A stretch of 64,000 bases of DNA, taken from positions 977,888 through 1,041,887 of the forward strand of contig KV748231.1 of assembly GCA_001692895.1 (NCBI GenBank). Direction: 5' to 3'. The position numbers and the translations under genes were made by a program. This document shows, one piece after another, positions 11,592 to 22,839 of the stretch (position 1 is the first letter of the stretch; every line of letters begins with the position of its first letter). The notes under the pieces were generated by a model, which was given only the letters and a program-made list of their open reading frames with translations, was not told where the DNA came from and ran no database searches. The stretch comes from Cenococcum geophilum 1.58 (lineage: Eukaryota > Ascomycota > Dothideomycetes > Gloniales > Gloniaceae).

Positions 11592-13528
11592 TTAGGCTCG
11601 GCCTGCAGATTCCCCAGCTGCTATGCCAGCATCTCGGACCCCTCTCTCAAGATCGATATTATGGAGGTCTGGGAGATCCAAGGAAGGACCTGCTCGAGTG
11701 ATATCGGACTTATTTTTGCACTTTTCTAATGTTGCAATCGTCTCAAACGATTCTCTTGGAATTGTATCAACAATATCTGTGGTGCCGGCTGTATCTGGCC
11801 TTGAAGGATCAGATGTGGCAGCCATATATTCGTCGTAGGTTTTGCCAGCCTTCTTGGCGGCATGCCGTATATGACGAGTGCGATAAAGCCAGACAAATTG
11901 GGAGGCGAATATGCCGAGCTCGAGGAAGAGACTAGCGCGGAGATTAGCACGGTATTGCGCTTCCAGGGTTAGTAATATTGGATAAAGGACAGGTGAGATA
12001 AGATGGTTTGAAGTTCCGAGGTTTAGTTAGGAAGTTGCCCAAATTTTGAAACATCAAATACGGAAATAAAAAGGATTTTGTGCACAAAATCCCGGTGGTT
12101 AAGAGAGCTTAATGGCGCTGTAGGAGCATGGGATATATGAAGTATCACGAACCAGACAATGTAGAGTGTTCCGCCAAGATAGTCAAATGTGTTTTGAGCA
12201 ACTAAAAGAGTAATTAGTAAATGGGCTCTTAAGTTCTGAAACTACGGGACGTATTTGACTAGCCATACCTAGTGCCGCCAACGAAAAGAACGCTCCAAAC
12301 CAGTCTATGGTAAGAAAGATGAAGTCTAAACAATGTCAATATATGTTCTACATCTTGGATAGGCTGCCTTTTTGAAGGATCTCATACTGATGCCAATAAC
12401 CCGACCTCCACGCTTCGCTAGTTCATAGTATGGCGGGATGAGGCCGGCGGCTAAGATAACAGACGCGATGACGCCGATCATGGTGAGAGGCCAGGAGACT
12501 CCTCTCGAATAGGGACCCTAGAGGAATTTAGAGAAAGAATTCATAGTGTGAGAGCTTTGAGAATAATACTCGTAAGGTTAGAATCAGAATGGCCTCAACA
12601 ACTCCAAATCCAACAGCCAGTATGATGGTGATTAATGAGGCAGTCCAAGTTCTCCAGCCACTGTAACTAAATCAGTAAACTTCGAAGGTAGCTGAGGCAT
12701 TCCAGGAACTCACTTGTGGTAAACAAGTGTTTGGCCCCAGCAAACTAGGCACAGGAGACCGAAGCACTGCGGCTGGACTTGGATTGGGATATTAAAGTTC
12801 TGTTGGTTGTTAGAAAAGTCATGTGTGGGATAGAGTCAATCAGAACTGGCCTGTACGACGGAATAGATGCCGAATGGCACAGCGCCTAGCATATTTCAGC
12901 TGTGCCTGCAAAATAGGACGTATATATCGCGCATACATGAAGCCCAGAGCATGACCATCAAGCCAGGAAGACCATCGGTCTCCTTTAGTCGCCAGTTGTG
13001 CCATATTCTTCACATGGTCAGCATATTCTCACGTTTTCAGACAGCCTCACACATACTGAGGAATGAGCTGGTGGCACGATGTTAGCTTTTTGTTCATGCT
13101 GAGAGAATAAATGTCAATGGAGGCCTTACAAGTGGAAGTTAGCCTACCTCAACACTCTCCCCCATATATTTCATGCTGAGAGAATAAATGTCAATGGAGG
13201 CCTTACCTGAACGCACCAGCACCTTCATCGCGCCCGAAAGCGTCAGCAACTGCAGTCTCCTAGAGCATTTCCATCTTGACATACACTAGATGAATGTGAG
13301 TGAAGAGCGAATGAACTGTAAGTGGCGAGTCTCCTTACCAGTGCCAATTGTCTACGTGTCCATAGTGTGTTGGTTAGGGATCCATTACTTATTGCACTAC
13401 GGCAGGCAGATGTAGTGAACGTACCCCTAGAATGTTCGCAGCCTTCCGGGTCAAAATATCAGCATGGGAATGGAGCTCGGCTTTTGCACGAAATTACGCA
13501 CAGGCGGGATTGAAGTCTGAGGGGCCAT
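11592..13528 (-). CDS. PQ-loop repeat membrane protein (many small exons)
   Basis: The minus-strand reading gives a fungal PQ-loop protein (PF04193-like; the family includes lysosomal/vacuolar cystine and amino-acid exporters). The start exon is 13502-13528 (MAPQTSIPP), followed by 13425-13442 (AANILG) and 13339-13351 (TIGT). Further blocks read LIPQIWHNWRLKETDGLPGL (first PQ motif, around 12950-13067), AVPFGIYSVVQ, NFNIPIQVQPQ, VSWPLTMIGVIASVILAAGL, RVIGIS, FLTIDWFGAFFSLAALVAQN, TFDYLGGTLYIVWFV, LELGIFASQFVWLYRTRHIR, and a polar tail ending at 11592. About seven hydrophobic helices are visible. The interval 13068-13338 is uncertain: it should encode the residues just before LIPQ, but no phase-consistent exon is obvious, and it holds a templated 77-bp insertion. 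The N-terminal part may be misspliced or broken. Confidence 0.72.
13093..13206. repeat. 37-bp duplication flanking a 48-bp copy of the phosphatase gene
   Basis: 13093-13129 and 13170-13206 are the same 37 bases. Between and overlapping them, 13128-13175 is identical to 9620-9667, which spans the exon 1/intron junction of the phosphatase gene. The copies share TTCATG and AC at the joints, so the junctions show microhomology. This looks like a templated insertion made during break repair, inside the PQ-loop gene. Confidence 0.92.
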
Positions 13529-15000
13529 AGCAAGCCAGCGCTGACGTAACGGAAGCCGTAAATAGTATCGAGGCGGGGGATTGGGAATCAAGTTGAGGTT
13601 TGGGCATCAGCCTAAGACAGAAAAGGAAGATTCAGGTACTGGTGGGAGGAGCAGAGAAAGAGCACAGTCAAGCAGCGTGAAAAAAGATTATATTCTTAAA
13701 TGAAAAAAATGCAAAAATGCGAGCTCAGCAGTGGCGCTTTCCCAAAGGCTAAGTGAAGACGTTGACCTTCACATTCACCACCCCTCCAGGGCGCCACGAC
13801 GACGACAGCAGAGACAAAGTCAACCGGCCCATGGAGCCGGCGTGTGCTTGACAGCATATCACAGATGTGTGATTCAATAAGTTCCTCCGCGATGACAGGT
13901 TGCTCTGAGGGATTTCCAGGTCAGGCGCCGTGGCCGCCCGCTAAAAGCGCAGGTCCAACGTTAGGTGAGCAGTAGACAGAGTTGGGGCAAAAGTTTAGCA
14001 ATGGTCTGGTCGGGGGGAAGTCATTCCCTGCATCCGCTGCTCGGACTCATGCCCATGGTGGTTGGAAGTGTAGCGGTCTCGCAGTGCCTCTGGCTCGTGC
14101 ACGACGATTGGCGAGCCATCTGAAAGCCAGCGCAGGGATGCATTTCCCATCTTGGCCACAGGCACTCGAATTCGGCCCTGGGAGTGGAAGCTTGGCACGG
14201 TCGCTGGCCAACGCTATTGATTCGTCTCGCTCTCGCCTGGGCCGACGCCCGCATGCGATCCTTATCAGCTGACGATCGTCCAGCGTTCCACGGGAGCCTG
14301 CCAGCCAGGTGAAAAGCATGCTGGGACAGGCGATGATGCTCTGAGACAGGCGCGGCCATCATCTTGCCAGCGCTGGACGGGGATAGAGTGAGACCAAGGC
14401 GGGGATAATCGATTTGGCTGCGGCGAATCTGGGACGAGAGGAGGCTCCGCAGCGTGCACGCATTTCACGCTTTTCGCACCTTTCACGCTTCCCCATCCGA
14501 GCGCGCCGGCAATCGACAGCCAGACTGTCAGCTGGCCTCGTTGCGGGTAACTGGGCACCGTCCGCACGGTGACTCGCAAAAAAAAAGAGCGGCTGATGCG
14601 CTACATGCCTGTTAATTCCTCCTTGGCGTGTGGAGTCGGCTAGGGGACTAGTGGAGTAGTGGAGTAGTGGAGCAGTGCACGCTGGGTCAGAGCAGGTCAC
14701 AGCAACAGGAGGAGCAGCAGGAACAGGAGCAGGAGCAGGAGCAGGAGCGGCAAAAGCCAGCTGCGGAGAGGTTCTAGAGGTGCAAGAGATATGCCATGAC
14801 TTCACATAACAAAGGTATTGCAAATGTAACAATACTCGCGTGCCATGAACCGAAACACAATTTGGCATTTCCTAACTGTTGCTTGTGTGTGTGCTGCTGC
14901 TGCTGTGTGCTGCACGTCATTCTCGGCAGGTGTGCCTCCATTAGGGAGGGTCTGCCAGAGATTGCACTCGATAATTGACGCTATTTTGGCGTGCATAGCC
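13529..15000. other. GC-rich gene-free stretch with simple repeats
   Basis: Upstream of the PQ-loop start. It is GC-rich between 13900 and 14600, with overlapping open frames on several strands at once, which is what base composition alone gives. Simple repeats include TGGAGTAG units near 14650, GGAGCA units at 14706-14750 and TGTG/CTG runs at 14885-14920. It probably contains the PQ-loop promoter; no protein family is recognised. Confidence 0.45.
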
Positions 15001-16087
15001 ACAACCTAGACCTAGTTAAGAAGTTACATCCGCGAATCGTCAGCCTCAATAGTGAAGAGTTTAATATGTGGTTTGACGACGTATCTGGTTAGATCTCGAT
15101 AACTAAGCACGGTCTTCACCTCTTATGGCAAATGCCATACATAGGTGTATCACACTGTAGAGCTTAATACAGCGAATTTAATAGTATTTAAAATTAGAAT
15201 TTTCGAATAGATGTTTAACCTATGGTGAATACATTTTTGTATCGTGTCCCGCTCCACGTCGCCATATGGCCAAAAAGACAGACAGTGCTCGCGAATCTAC
15301 GCGACTGTTGCGGGATCTAATATGTACTCTTACAATTTTCTTGCGTTCTACCAGTCGCATTATAATAATTCGCGATCAAAGCTACTCCTTATCCCTCCCC
15401 CTTATCTACTAGCTTTGCAAAACCGTAGATCTACTTTACTATATGCATCGCCTCTACAAAGTCTATATAGAATCTCTCATTTTGATTATCTCATTCCTAG
15501 ACCTTCTACCGAGGTTTTACTATCACGCTAAACCGTATTAAGAAAACAACCGTTAGAAGGTCTAATACACCGTCTAATTTTTGATTTGTGTCCCTTGACC
15601 CGCTGAGGGCCATTACTCGGTCGCGTCGCGCGCGACGATAGTGACGGAGTTAGAGGTATTAATATAATTAAGCTTAAAGTAGTTATATATAGGTTATCTA
15701 ACCCCGCACTATCCCTTAACCCGCTGAGGTACAATGCCAAGCTGCACCTCTCTCCCATACGCCAATTATTGCTGCAGCGCGACGAGCCAGGATCAGGAAA
15801 TAGTCAAAATTCGCGTGGCTTTACACCTAATCGCGAATAAGTTAATTCTGTATTAGCATAGATACAAAAATTCCAGTAGAGCTTTATAACTTACCAGATA
15901 TAAATAAGAGGATATTTAGATATAAATAATAGAACGGCAGCGGCGATATGGGAGCAATTGGACGGTTAGGAACATGTAAAGCGGATCTATAGGCAATATA
16001 TTGGCTAGATTATAGCTTTTCTACTATAAATATTAAGGTAGGGGGCCAAACGGTAAAAATTGGCGATGGTTAATAACTTTGCCTCTA
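15001..16087. other. AT-rich intergenic DNA with two similar motifs
   Basis: No gene seen. CCCTTGACCCGCTGAGG near 15593 and CCCTTAACCCGCTGAGG near 15711 are direct near-copies about 120 bp apart and resemble the terminal motif TCCCTTGACCC of the MITE at 22032. They may be decayed MITE ends. Confidence 0.4.
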
Positions 16088-16269
16088 TCCTTTCCAGCGT
16101 CAAAATGCGTCCTACGGTTATCGATAAGAGCTAGCCAATAGAATCAATGGGATCAAGGCTCCGTGACCACACGCATATTTTTGAAGGGGTAAAGTCCTTA
16201 GAGCTAGCAGTGGCTACTCTGGCGTTCGCGCACGGGCTACCTCTCGTAGGACGCTGACGTTGGAAGGGA
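16088..16269. mobile_element. TA-flanked MITE, copy A (182 bp)
   Basis: The ends are TCCTTTCCAGCGTC (left) and the complement of TCCCTTCCAACGTCAGCG (right), bordered on both sides by TA, the Tc1/mariner target duplication. Just inside both ends is CGTCCTACG. The internal core GGTTATCGATAAGAGCTAGC recurs in related form at 22.27, 44.65 and 52.59 kb. No coding capacity. Confidence 0.8.
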
Positions 16270-18149
16270 TAATCGGTGCTTTGTTTAAACTAAAATGCAG
16301 CAACATCCACTAGGCTGATTATAATATTTTTTACAGCGTTTAATTTGTCGTGTAAAGATCTAAAATATTGCGTCGGGTGGTGGTTAATTAGGAGATTAAA
16401 ATTTAGTAAGAGGTGCGAATCTTGTATGAGAATCGCATATAAAATCACGGGGCAATCCTAACAAAAATTTAAACAGCGCCTCAGACGTACATCATCTAAG
16501 CTTACGTAAGCTGACTTGTGATTGGTGGACATCTATAATACTGAGTAACCCTTATGCACAGTTGTGTGGCTCGTCAATCTCTAGCGTCAATATTGGGCAG
16601 ACCCTCCCTATTGCAAGGGCCCATAAACTTTACGGGAAAGGCTGGAAGTCATGTCAGGGCCACCGGCAGCCCGCAGAGCGAGTTTTGCTCGCCTTCCACA
16701 CACACCATGACTGGATGCTGTATATACCTATCAGTATCCGTCCTGGAGCCGCGGAAACCGCGACAATGTTTGTTGGGACCGGCCTCAACCTGTTTGGAAT
16801 CCAATCGCCATGGATCGACGAACTCAAGTTCGCCATCACGCTTGAAATGCCTTTCGTCCAACCCGCCGTTGCAACCCGGAGTCTCGTGAGTAGACGTCAA
16901 TTCGTAAATGCCCGCTTGCGGAATGCGATCCACCTTTTCTGCATTGCTGGATCCTCTATCAAGCGCCTATTTGAGTGTCATGGGTGTCGTCCCGCTGCAG
17001 AGTCCCGCTGGCTGCCGTCAGCACAGAGAGCCCTTTACCGTCCCCGCTCTAGCTGCCTCGAGTTTCGACCTCTCGCGCGTTTTGCGAGAGAAAGCTTTGT
17101 GGCAAACGGGGAACCTGCCCCGCCTGCACAAGGGTTGCCACTGCTCCGGACTCGACGGCACAGCATCGAACCCAATCGTTTTGAAAAGAGGCCACCTGCC
17201 GCTGCTGGGTGCACTACTTCGGCGCCCCCCGCCACGAGGTTTTCTCACACGCGCAAGTGGCTGCCGTTGGTGGATGAGCGTGTAGAAGGCCAACCCTTTG
17301 TGACCCATGGACATGATTCTGTAACCGTTGTAACAACGTGGCTCACACGGGTACGATGGCCGCTCCCGCCAAGGAGATGCTATGGTCGGGAAGTTGCGGA
17401 TGGCTTGTGTTTGGGCCCAGGCCTCCACCTGTCAGGTTGCTCTGAGCTTGGGCCGATCGGGCTAGTGGGGCTGGATTCAGACAGAGTATGGAGGTTAATG
17501 GTGTGTTCGTGTGTGTGAATGGTGGAGCTGGAATCCGACCTTCTCTTCTTGGCTGCATGTGAAAAGAATCATGGTAGGATTTTCAGATGTGCTGCTTCAA
17601 GGATCCAGTGCGTCTACTGCCGTAGCTAGAATATGAAACGCCACGTGAGTTATTTGATCATTGGATGTTATCCCAGACTATCCTCTCACCATTTGTCATG
17701 GTATACATGCCCTGTGGTCCATCATTCACTGCATCGGGAGAAGTAGGAAGAAAGTTGATGTAGAACCACCAGGGTAATATTATAGAGGGTCAAAGTGAAT
17801 TACTACTTTCCTACATGCAAATCAAAAGGGGGAATAAGCATCGAAGGTTAAGAAAACAAATGAAAAAGGCATGTCAGGACAAAACAGACAGGAGGTATAG
17901 CTGTCGTCAGCGAAACCCCATGGTAAGAAGAGTACCTCGCTCGCTCCATGACTTTTCCTGAGTGTGCAGACTATCCATAAGAACAAACAAAAGGCGCTCT
18001 CTCGATGTTGAGAAAATGTAGTGCATGCCCCTTCGGCGACCGACGCCCGCTGCAACAAAACACCTACTTACCGAATCTTGAATTTCACTGTAAGCGCTCT
18101 ATCCCCTCCCCCCACCACCATAATTATCCTGATCCCCTGCTGGAGCCGT
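16270..18149. other. Gene-free stretch, AT-rich then GC-rich
   Basis: 16270-16550 is AT-rich. 16550-17550 is GC-rich and has long open frames on both strands (up to 318 codons at 16562-17518), but their translations are Arg/Pro/Cys/Ser-rich, overlap each other in several frames, and match no family. 17550-18149 shows nothing and should include the septin 3' UTR. Confidence 0.4.
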
Positions 18150-19716
18150 TTAGGCTTCTTCGGCGTCATGGTCTACCGGCTGTCCGCTCTGCTCCCGGTG
18201 CATTCTGGCCTCGATCTCCTTGAGCTGGCTCTCACGTGCTAGGAGCTCCTGCCTCTTCTCGTTGATTTCGCGCTGCACCTTGACCTCGATCTCGCGCAGC
18301 TTCTCCTCCTCACGACGGAGCTGCTCCTCCTTCAGACGCACCGATTGGCTGGCTAAGTCTTCGGGGTTCATCGACGAATCCCTATTTAGCTGTCAATATG
18401 CATTTTACATGCAAGAGATGTTTTGCTGGGATTGGGTAATGGGAATATGTAACTTACGCAGCAGCACCACCTTCGACACTCTTGCTGAGCTTCTCCGTTC
18501 GGTAGTTCTCGTACAAGAAGTCGTGCGTGATTTCCTTGAGATCGGCAAGATGGCTGTGGAGAAGGGCGCTTCGCACAGCCAAGAAGTCTGAGTGGCGGGG
18601 GTTGTCCACCTCAACAATGCCCCAGGGGTATTGCCGAGCACGCACCCGCCGGCCGTTGACCTCGACGACCTCCTCAGACCCAACAATGGCGAACGGCATG
18701 AGCCCGCGAAGCTCGGCATTCTCCTCAACCGTATCTTCATCGTCCTCTTCAATATCATAAGGGAAATTGTAAACCGGGATGCGGTAATGTTCAATGTCCT
18801 CCATGACGAGCTTCTTTGACTCTGCAAGTTCTGCAGGCGTGAGCGAGTCAGCCTTGCCGATGACTGGAATGACGTTGACACGGGGTGAGAGGCGCTTCAT
18901 AAGTTCAATGTCAAGCTCGCGGAGACTAGAAAGTTGGTTAGCATGCTCTTAGATATTAATTGCTTAGAAGACTTACCCATGACCAGTAGGAGTGATGAAG
19001 TAAAGGAGGACGTGCACACGGTTATCCCTGAACCGAGGATTACGCTTAATGCGAGACTCTTCAGCGAGAATGTCATCGTATTGTCTCTCGAGGTATCCAA
19101 CGATTTCTGAAAAACTGTACGTGCCGTGAGCATAGGAGCATTGATTTGGATCGCGCCTTCTATTACCTGGCCTCGTTGTCGATCTGGTCGCCGAACCCAG
19201 GTGTGTCAACAATTGTCAGTGAGATACGAGTGCCCTCCTCGTCGAGTTCTAATTCTGGTCGAAATGCATCAGCAGTTGTCCAAGCATCAACTCTTGCTTA
19301 TTGCCTCATTCAACAACCTACCAACAGTGATTGGCTTGATCTTTACACCCTCTTCAATATGCGCGGTGGTTGGGTCGTCAGAGTCTTTGTGCTGGAGGAC
19401 TTTCTTGCCACAGAGAGTGTTTACGAATGTAGTTCGTCCTAGGTGATGAGACCGTTAGCTTTAAGCAAGAAACTCGGATGGCCAAGCAGTCCGGCGACAC
19501 GTACCTGTTCCTGAGGCGCCACACACCATCAAGCAGAACTGGATTCCCTTCTTGACATTCTTCTTCCTGCGGGTCTTGAGGATCTAGGGAAAAGTCAGCG
19601 CATGCGCCATGGCCATTGATGTCTGTATGCGTGGGGGAGGCTGGTGGGTAAGGTGCATGCGGCCAGTCTGAGAAGGATTGAGGAGGTCGTACAGAGCTCA
19701 TTGCGGGCGAGGACAT
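18150..19716 (-). CDS. cdc11: Septin, Cdc11/AspA type
   Basis: GTP-binding septin that assembles with other septins into filaments and rings at septation sites and hyphal tips. I read seven minus-strand exons: 19693-19716, 19505-19583, 19322-19438, 19167-19254, 18977-19114, 18458-18925 and 18150-18381. All are GT-AG and in phase, giving 381 aa. The P-loop is GASGTGRTTF (about residues 30-39), with Arg where most septins have Lys. That Arg is typical of yeast Cdc11 and is my reason for this assignment over Cdc3. The switch DTPGFGD, the G4 motif GKAD in PVIGKADSLT and the septin unique element around YPWGIVEVDN follow. The C-terminus is a predicted coiled coil (LKEEQLRREEEKLREIE). The 8-codon first exon is inferred from splice phase and is the least certain part. 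It is divergent from the PROPPIN gene. Confidence 0.93.
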
Positions 19717-20466
19717 ATGCGAGTGATACGTTTTCAAAGGTATTCAGGCTCAGCACAATAGCAGTGACTGAGATAAGAGCGGGAATCGCCAATAGATGCG
19801 AGTTTTGTTGGTGATGAACTTCGAGGAGATGTTGATGGGGAAATTTGGGACGTTGGCAGATGCTCCTTCTCAATGCAAAGGGGCTCGCTAAGGACCCTGT
19901 CTGCGCACGTCCACCCGTTGTCTGGCGCATAGTCCGAATCGTTGCTCCCTATAATTGCTCCCATGGAAACGGAACAGTTGAGTATTCGATTGTATTTTGT
20001 AATGGAGGCAGCGCTTGCGTGACAAGCGTAGTACTGTCACACCGCCATCGAAAGCGCCTGCTCCAATGCTTTGAGTATACTTATTCAAACTGCGAGATTC
20101 CACATGCCAGAACGGCTAAAGCAACCCTGGACACAGATGTCACGAAGAATCATTATTTGGAGCATGCATAGACTAGCAGGCCTGCAGGCCGCCAACCGAG
20201 CGTGAAGTTTAAGCTTAATGAAGTCTTCACGGTTGCTCACAACCAAAGAGTCACCTGGCTGCCTGTGTCTATTTAGGGCAGACGAAGAGTCTTTTGTGTT
20301 ATCGTCGCCATGGAGCCATCGTGAAAACCACACAAACTCTGTCCTAAGGACCTCGTCTATCCGGGCTTGTCCGAGAACGATACCAGCCGGATTTACTGGC
20401 GTAACTTCTGTGCCAGAGCTTCTTTGACTGTATCTACTGTCTAGTCGTAACACTTTTACCTTCACC
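19717..20466. promoter_or_regulatory. Shared divergent promoter, septin and PROPPIN
   Basis: 750 bases separate the septin start (minus) and the PROPPIN start (plus), so both promoters must lie here. Open frames in it have no family resemblance. No specific binding site was identified. Confidence 0.5.
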
Positions 20467-21850
20467 ATGAATACACGACCAGTTATAGATGAATCCACTG
20501 GGCCTGCTGCACTTTCGGCATCCTTCAATGGCGATAACAGTTGCTTTTCCGTTGCGCTCGAGACGGGTTTCCGCAGTAAGTGTCGCGAGTCCTTCTACGT
20601 GCTGTACTGATACATTCTCCCACCAAGTCTACTCAGCAAAATCATGCGATATGAAAGTAGCGCGAGGTACGCCGCCAAACTTACCCCCATCCCGCTGAAG
20701 CCTTTCCAAAACGCTTCCTCATCAGTGTCGTCGCTGATAGAGTCGCTTAGATCTCGGGACCGGCATCGGATGTGCTGAGATGCTGAATACAACCAAATAT
20801 ATTGCCTTGGTCGGAGGAGGAAAGCAGCCAAAGTTCCCTCAAAACAAAGTCAGCATGTCAGATGACGGAGAGTGGGTGCTGGTGGGTCGAGAAGCTGACG
20901 TTAGATATAAGGTCATAATATGGAACGATTCGACTCAGACAGCCTCACTCTCTCTTGAGTTCCGAACGCCAGTACAACGAGTGCGACTATCACGATCTTA
21001 CATCGTGGTTGTGCTTCTCAATAGCGTGAACCTGTACAAATTCTCGAGTCCTCCTCAGAAGATCGCTATTTTCGAAACTACAAACAATCCTTTTGGGCTT
21101 TGCTGTCTAGGAGAAAAGATCATAGCATTTCCAGGACGAACGCCGGGTCAAGTACAGCTTGTGGAGCTATCTACCCGAAATGTGAGCATCATACCAGCTC
21201 ATGGGAATCCGCTCCGAGCACTGGAACTCAGCCGCGATGGAGAGATATTAGCTACCGCAAGCGAAACTGGCACATTGGTCCGTGTTTGGTCTACTGCCAA
21301 CTGTACAAAACTTGGCGAGATGCGGCGTGGACTTGATCCAGCCACCATATTTTCCCTGGCCATCTCCCCCGATAATACACTTCTGGCCGTGACGTCGGAT
21401 AAATCTACTTTACATATATTTGACCTGCCGCATCCAAAACGCCCCGAACAAAGTTCTTCGGATAAAAACCGAAACTCTCCCGCACCTTCAGTATCCGAGC
21501 CGGATGTTGGTTCTCAACATAAATGGGGAGTTTTATCGAAAATTCCTCTTTTACCACGTACCTTCTCAGATACCTACTCTTTCGCTTCTACTCATTTTGA
21601 AATGGGAGAGGAACCGTTAGGTTGGGGCATTGGGGGTCGTGGCACCAACAAATCCCCAACATGGAATGCGCCGATTCCTGGAGTGCCTGGTGGGAGGCCT
21701 CCTAAAGGTCTTATAGGTTGGACTAATAACGAATCCCTATTAGTCATCGGTGCGGGTCAAGATGCGAGATGGGAGAAGTTCATTGTTGGCGTTTCTCAAG
21801 AGGGTAAAAGAGTTTGCTTCCGAGAAGGGTGGAGGAAGTATTTAGAATGA
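20467..21850 (+). CDS. hsv2: PROPPIN beta-propeller protein (Hsv2/Atg18/WIPI family)
   Basis: Phosphoinositide-binding seven-bladed WD40 propeller acting on endosomes/vacuole and in autophagy. Exons 20467-20575, 20637-20666 and 20751-21850 join in phase to 412 aa. The N-terminal exon has the family block FNGDNSCFSVALETGFR, followed by GIGCAEMLNTTKYIALVGGG. The PtdIns3P/PI(3,5)P2-binding motif, usually F/L-RRG, reads MRRG here (GEMRRGLDPATIFSLAIS), so both arginines are kept but the first residue is Met. HGNPLRAL...ILATASETGTLVRVW is the preceding blade. The shape and short loops fit the Hsv2 (WIPI3/4) branch better than Atg18, but that is by eye. The 30-base second exon is unusually small, with consensus splice sites and correct phase. 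Confidence 0.9.
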
Positions 21851-22031
21851 GAAATTTTGGACCATGGAGTTATGCGTATGCTTGATTCATTGTGGCATAT
21901 AGGAGTTATGATTTTTCATATTTTTGGAGACTCACGAAGGAACTACAGGGCAGGCGTTTGTGTTCCATTCATGTTGTAAAATTTTACGTTGGAATTGCAG
22001 GATTTCAGGTTCCAGTATCAGAGAACGAGTA
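21851..22031. other. PROPPIN 3' flank
   Basis: Short AT-rich spacer between the PROPPIN stop and the MITE; presumably 3' UTR and terminator region. Confidence 0.4.
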
Positions 22032-22319
22032 TCCCTTGACCCGTCAGCGTCCTACGTGTAAGTGGTCCGTGCGCAAACAACAGTTTTAAACAACGTGTGT
22101 ATCTATATAGATTCCATCAATTAATTACCTACTACAATGCAAAATACGGTTCTACAAGAAGGATAAGTGCTAGCAACTTAACTCCCAAAATTGGGCGTGT
22201 TTATCAAATTACTATATAATCAAAGGCTTTATATTCCTCAGTACAGGCGTTAAATTCAGCTCGATTGATTGGCTAGTTCTTATCGATAACCGTTAGATGC
22301 GAATTGATGGGTCAAGGGA
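22032..22319. mobile_element. TA-flanked MITE, copy B (288 bp)
   Basis: The left end TCCCTTGACCCGTCAGCG and the right end ATTGATGGGTCAAGGGA are inverted copies bordered by TA (22030-22031 and 22320-22321). CGTCCTACG lies inside the left end, and the core GGCTAGTTCTTATCGATAAC lies near the right end. Both motifs are shared with the copy at 16088-16269, so the two belong to one Tc1/mariner-type MITE family. No coding capacity. Confidence 0.85.
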
Positions 22320-22800
22320 TACTTCATTAGTGTATAAGGTTTACGTTGTAACTTCTTTTGTGTGGGAGCTGTCTTATCGAAAAACTTGCAGATGAGAAAA
22401 CTGCAGTATATATAGAGTTCTGGCATAAGATTCTGGCTTGATATTGTCCAATCGCTCCTCCTTAGACTTTTAGTTAGGAAAATGCGTAGGCATAGATACT
22501 CATAGCAGCGCAGTAAAGCTCAATGAAGTCTTACGTTATAGAGTTTGTATTCAATCTAATTGCGATGGAAATATGCCAAGTTTGGTTTAATGAAGACGAG
22601 AGGGCGGGTTCGTATGGCGTTCGGAGGAGAGGAAGTTGCCCCTCGGCCGTATTCAGTAAGGTGGTCCACGGCGAGCTCTCAATCGCTGCCCGCATATCTC
22701 ATGCTAGCCTTATGCAATTGGGCAAGCAACCTCTACCCCAGACACGCTTGGTCAACTGCATATTTGCCAAAGTCCGTCATGGTCCACTCCACTTCCGATA
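22320..22800. other. Intergenic, no supported gene
   Basis: A frame at 22523-22801 is open but has no recognisable family and overlaps a second frame of similar length. It presumably holds the P450 promoter. Confidence 0.4.
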
Positions 22801-22839
22801 GGAAATGACCGCCCAACATCGTCAACCATCTTATCTCCA

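Noticed and set aside
14021-14868. Several overlapping minus-strand frames of 90-169 codons
   Set aside because: Same composition effect plus simple repeats (GGAGCA, CTG); no protein resemblance.
16562-17518. 318-codon plus-strand open frame
   Set aside because: It lies in a GC-rich stretch where several frames on both strands are open at once; the translation is Arg/Pro/Cys/Ser-rich without a family, membrane segments or introns.
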